Assembly: GCA_964552035.1 (NCBI GenBank)
Contig: CAZKFN010000098.1
Coordinates: 1-7,288, forward strand
Length of the DNA: 7,288 nt
Direction of reading: 5' to 3'
DNA from: CAZKFN01 sp964552035
Lineage (GTDB): Bacteria > Bacteroidota > Bacteroidia > Flavobacteriales_E > Vicingaceae
This document shows, in pieces, positions 5,696-7,288 of this stretch. The notes under the pieces were generated by a model. The model made no database searches. It worked only from the letters and a program-made list of their open reading frames with translations, and was not told where the DNA came from. The translations under genes were made by a program, and so were the position numbers. Every line of letters begins with the position of its first letter. The first letter of the stretch is position 1.

Positions 5696-6589
5696 ATGTC
5701 AAACGTAGATTTAATTATTCAAGAAAGAGCAGCAGATATTGGGAATTTTATGGTGGGTAGGTTGTTGCCCTTTCGACAAAAAAGGGCAGTTGGACCTTTT
5801 GTTTTTATAGACCATATGGGGCCAGCAAAACTTGGGAAGGGCGAAAATTTAGATGTGGCGCCTCATCCACATATTGGTTTATCAACTCTTACGTTTTTAT
5901 TTGAAGGTGCCATTCTTCATAGGGATAGCTTGGGTACAGAAATGGAGATTATTCCTGGAGCAGTAAACTGGATGACAGCAGGAAAAGGAGTGGTGCATTC
6001 AGAGCGAACACCTGAGCACTTAAGAGAAGTTGAAAAGGTCTTACACGGTCTACAAATATGGGTGGCTTTACCTTTGGAGCTGGAACAAGCTGAACCTTCC
6101 TTTACGCATGTGGAAGAAAGAAACATTCCTGCATGGGAAAAAGATGGAGTAGGCTTTAAGTTGATTGCTGGAAAAGCTTTTGGAAAAGAATCGCCTGTGC
6201 CGGTACATAGTGAATTGTATTTTATAGAAATTAAAAGCAAAAAAAGGCAGTCCATTAATATAGGAGATAATTTGTATGGAGAGTCGGCGCTTTATATTTT
6301 AGATGGAAGTATTCATGCAGATGGATTTGATTATGAGTCACGCCAGATATTAATTGCCAAGGACAGTAGGCTTTGTGCTTTTGAAATGGAGGCTAATACA
6401 ACGGTTTATATTTTTGGAGGAACTCCTTTTGAGGAGGAGCGCTTTATTTATTGGAATTTCGTTAATTCAAATAAAGAGGTGTTGGAAAAAGCCAAAGAGG
6501 ATTGGAGAAGTCAAAATTTAGAGGCTTTTCCAAAAGTAATTGGTGATGAAGAGGAGTTTGTGCCCTTGCCAAAACCTAGAAAAATATAG
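5696..6589 (+). CDS. Pirin family protein 2 (bicupin)
   Basis: The 297-residue protein is a pirin of a different subgroup from its neighbours. GPFVFIDHMGP (33-43) leads to HPHIGLSTLTFLFEG (57-71), HRDSLG and NWMTAGKGVVHSERTPE (91-107). Metal ligands H57, H59, H101 and E103 are all present. The C-terminal cupin runs from about 165 and includes SALYILDGSI and the IFGGTPFEEERFIYWNFVNS stretch, the hallmark of this long branch, then EDWRSQ and a proline-rich end. It should be a cytoplasmic Fe(II) cupin. ATG 5696 is preferred over ATG 5689, which is out of frame. Expression must come from readthrough of the terminator just upstream or from a promoter inside the FMN reductase gene; no TAnnTTTG box was found there. 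Pirin 3 begins 21 bases after its stop. Confidence 0.95.
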   Translation: MSNVDLIIQERAADIGNFMVGRLLPFRQKRAVGPFVFIDHMGPAKLGKGENLDVAPHPHIGLSTLTFLFEGAILHRDSLGTEMEIIPGAVNWMTAGKGVVHSERTPEHLREVEKVLHGLQIWVALPLELEQAEPSFTHVEERNIPAWEKDGVGFKLIAGKAFGKESPVPVHSELYFIEIKSKKRQSINIGDNLYGESALYILDGSIHADGFDYESRQILIAKDSRLCAFEMEANTTVYIFGGTPFEEERFIYWNFVNSNKEVLEKAKEDWRSQNLEAFPKVIGDEEEFVPLPKPRKI

Positions 6590-6610
6590 AACCATTAAAA
6601 TTTAAATGAA

Positions 6611-7288
6611 ATGAAAACCATATATCATAGTGCAGAAAGCAGAGGTCATGCTGATCACGGCTGGTTGAATACTTATCATACTTTTAGTTTTGCAGCTTAT
6701 CATAATCCTGAAAGAATGCATTTTGGTGCTTTAAGGGTGTTGAATGACGATACCGTTAGCGCTGGAATGGGATTTGGAGAACATCCTCATCAAAACATGG
6801 AAATTATTAGTATTCCATTGGAAGGAAAACTAGCCCATGGAGATAATATGGGCAATAAGGGAGTGATTAAAAAGGGAGAAGTGCAGGTGATGAGCGCTGG
6901 AGCGGGAGTAATTCATAGCGAAATGAATGGGAGTGAAACCGAAGAGGTGAAATTCCTACAAATTTGGTTGTTTCCCAGAGCGCAAAATATAACACCAAGG
7001 TACGATGAGTTGATTATTTCCGATTCAGCAAAACCCAATGATTTTCAACAAATACTTTCTCCAAATCCAGAAGATGAAGGCGCTTGGATTCATCAAGATG
7101 CTTGGTTTCATTGGGCTGATTTCGATAAAGATTTTGCCAAAACCTATTCACTCAAAAAAACAGGAAATGGCGTTTATGTTTTTGTGATAGAAGGAAAAGT
7201 GCAAATCGGTGAGCAAATTTTAAATCGTAGAGATGGCTTGGGCATCACAGAAGTGAAATCTTTTGAATTAAAAGCCTTAGAAAAAGCT
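6611..7288 (+). CDS. Pirin family protein 3, YhhW/quercetinase-like (3' end cut)
   Basis: The frame opens at ATG 6611 and stays open for 226 codons to the window edge. E. coli YhhW, a pirin reported to have quercetin 2,3-dioxygenase activity, is about 231 residues, so only a few residues and the stop are probably missing. Shared landmarks are RGHADHGWLNTYHTFSFAAY (11-30), LRVLNDDTV (41-49), GFGEHPHQNMEI (55-66), VMSAGAGVIHSEMN (93-106), LQIWLFP and ITPRYDE, then the LSPNPEDEGAWIHQDA junction and a second cupin with VIEGKVQIG. Predicted iron ligands H58, H60, H102 and E104 are intact. It is a cytoplasmic bicupin. A 2-codon ATG-AAA-TGA at 6606-6614 overlaps the start by four bases. Whether the natural substrate is a flavonoid is unknown. 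Confidence 0.93.
   Translation, partial: MKTIYHSAESRGHADHGWLNTYHTFSFAAYHNPERMHFGALRVLNDDTVSAGMGFGEHPHQNMEIISIPLEGKLAHGDNMGNKGVIKKGEVQVMSAGAGVIHSEMNGSETEEVKFLQIWLFPRAQNITPRYDELIISDSAKPNDFQQILSPNPEDEGAWIHQDAWFHWADFDKDFAKTYSLKKTGNGVYVFVIEGKVQIGEQILNRRDGLGITEVKSFELKALEKA

Noticed and set aside
5917..6255. 112-codon minus-strand frame inside pirin 2
   Set aside because: Antisense of conserved cupin codons; no motif and no start signals.
6606..6614. Two-codon ATG-AAA-TGA overlapping the pirin 3 start
   Set aside because: Could in principle be a start-stop element, but ATGAAATGAAA is expected often in an AT-rich leader and nothing else supports regulation.

Overview
The window looks like an AT-rich Bacteroidota chromosome segment, probably Flavobacteriia/Cytophagia-like, but the genus cannot be named. 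The signs are weak or absent Shine-Dalgarno sequences, A/T-rich leaders, exact matches to the Bacteroidota TAnnTTTG promoter box, a PepSY-like secreted protein, and a Crp/Fnr regulator of the type common in this phylum. All recognised genes lie on the + strand. No rRNA, tRNA, CRISPR array, insertion sequence or prophage gene was seen.

Left part (1-1911): the 3' end of a PIG3-type NAD(P)H quinone oxidoreductase; about 450 bp without a convincing gene; a YhbP/UPF0306 protein (flavin-binding split-barrel fold) with a plausible promoter; then a Crp/Fnr-family regulator. The 100-bp leader of the regulator holds a 19-bp near-palindrome and a repeated TAAAGTAG..ATTTAG motif, which are candidate operators.

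Middle (1941-3484): two closely spaced envelope genes. The first is a lipoprotein of unknown function with a glycine-rich hydrophobic hairpin and a C-terminal coiled coil. The second is a secreted protein with two PepSY-like repeats.

Right part (3585 to the end): a five-gene cluster behind one good promoter box: YceI protein, pirin 1, NAD(P)H-dependent FMN reductase, strong hairpin terminator, pirin 2, and pirin 3 (YhhW/quercetinase-like, cut by the window edge only a few residues before its expected end). The three pirins belong to clearly different subgroups, and each keeps the complete His-x-His...His-x-Glu metal site. With the flavin reductase, the YceI lipid/quinone-binding fold and the upstream quinone reductase and FMN-type split barrel, the theme is redox chemistry of quinone-like or phenolic small molecules. 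That theme is inference from families and context. The most interesting points are the tandem set of three divergent, apparently active pirins and the intrinsic terminator placed only 12 bases before the start codon of pirin 2, which suggests controlled readthrough.
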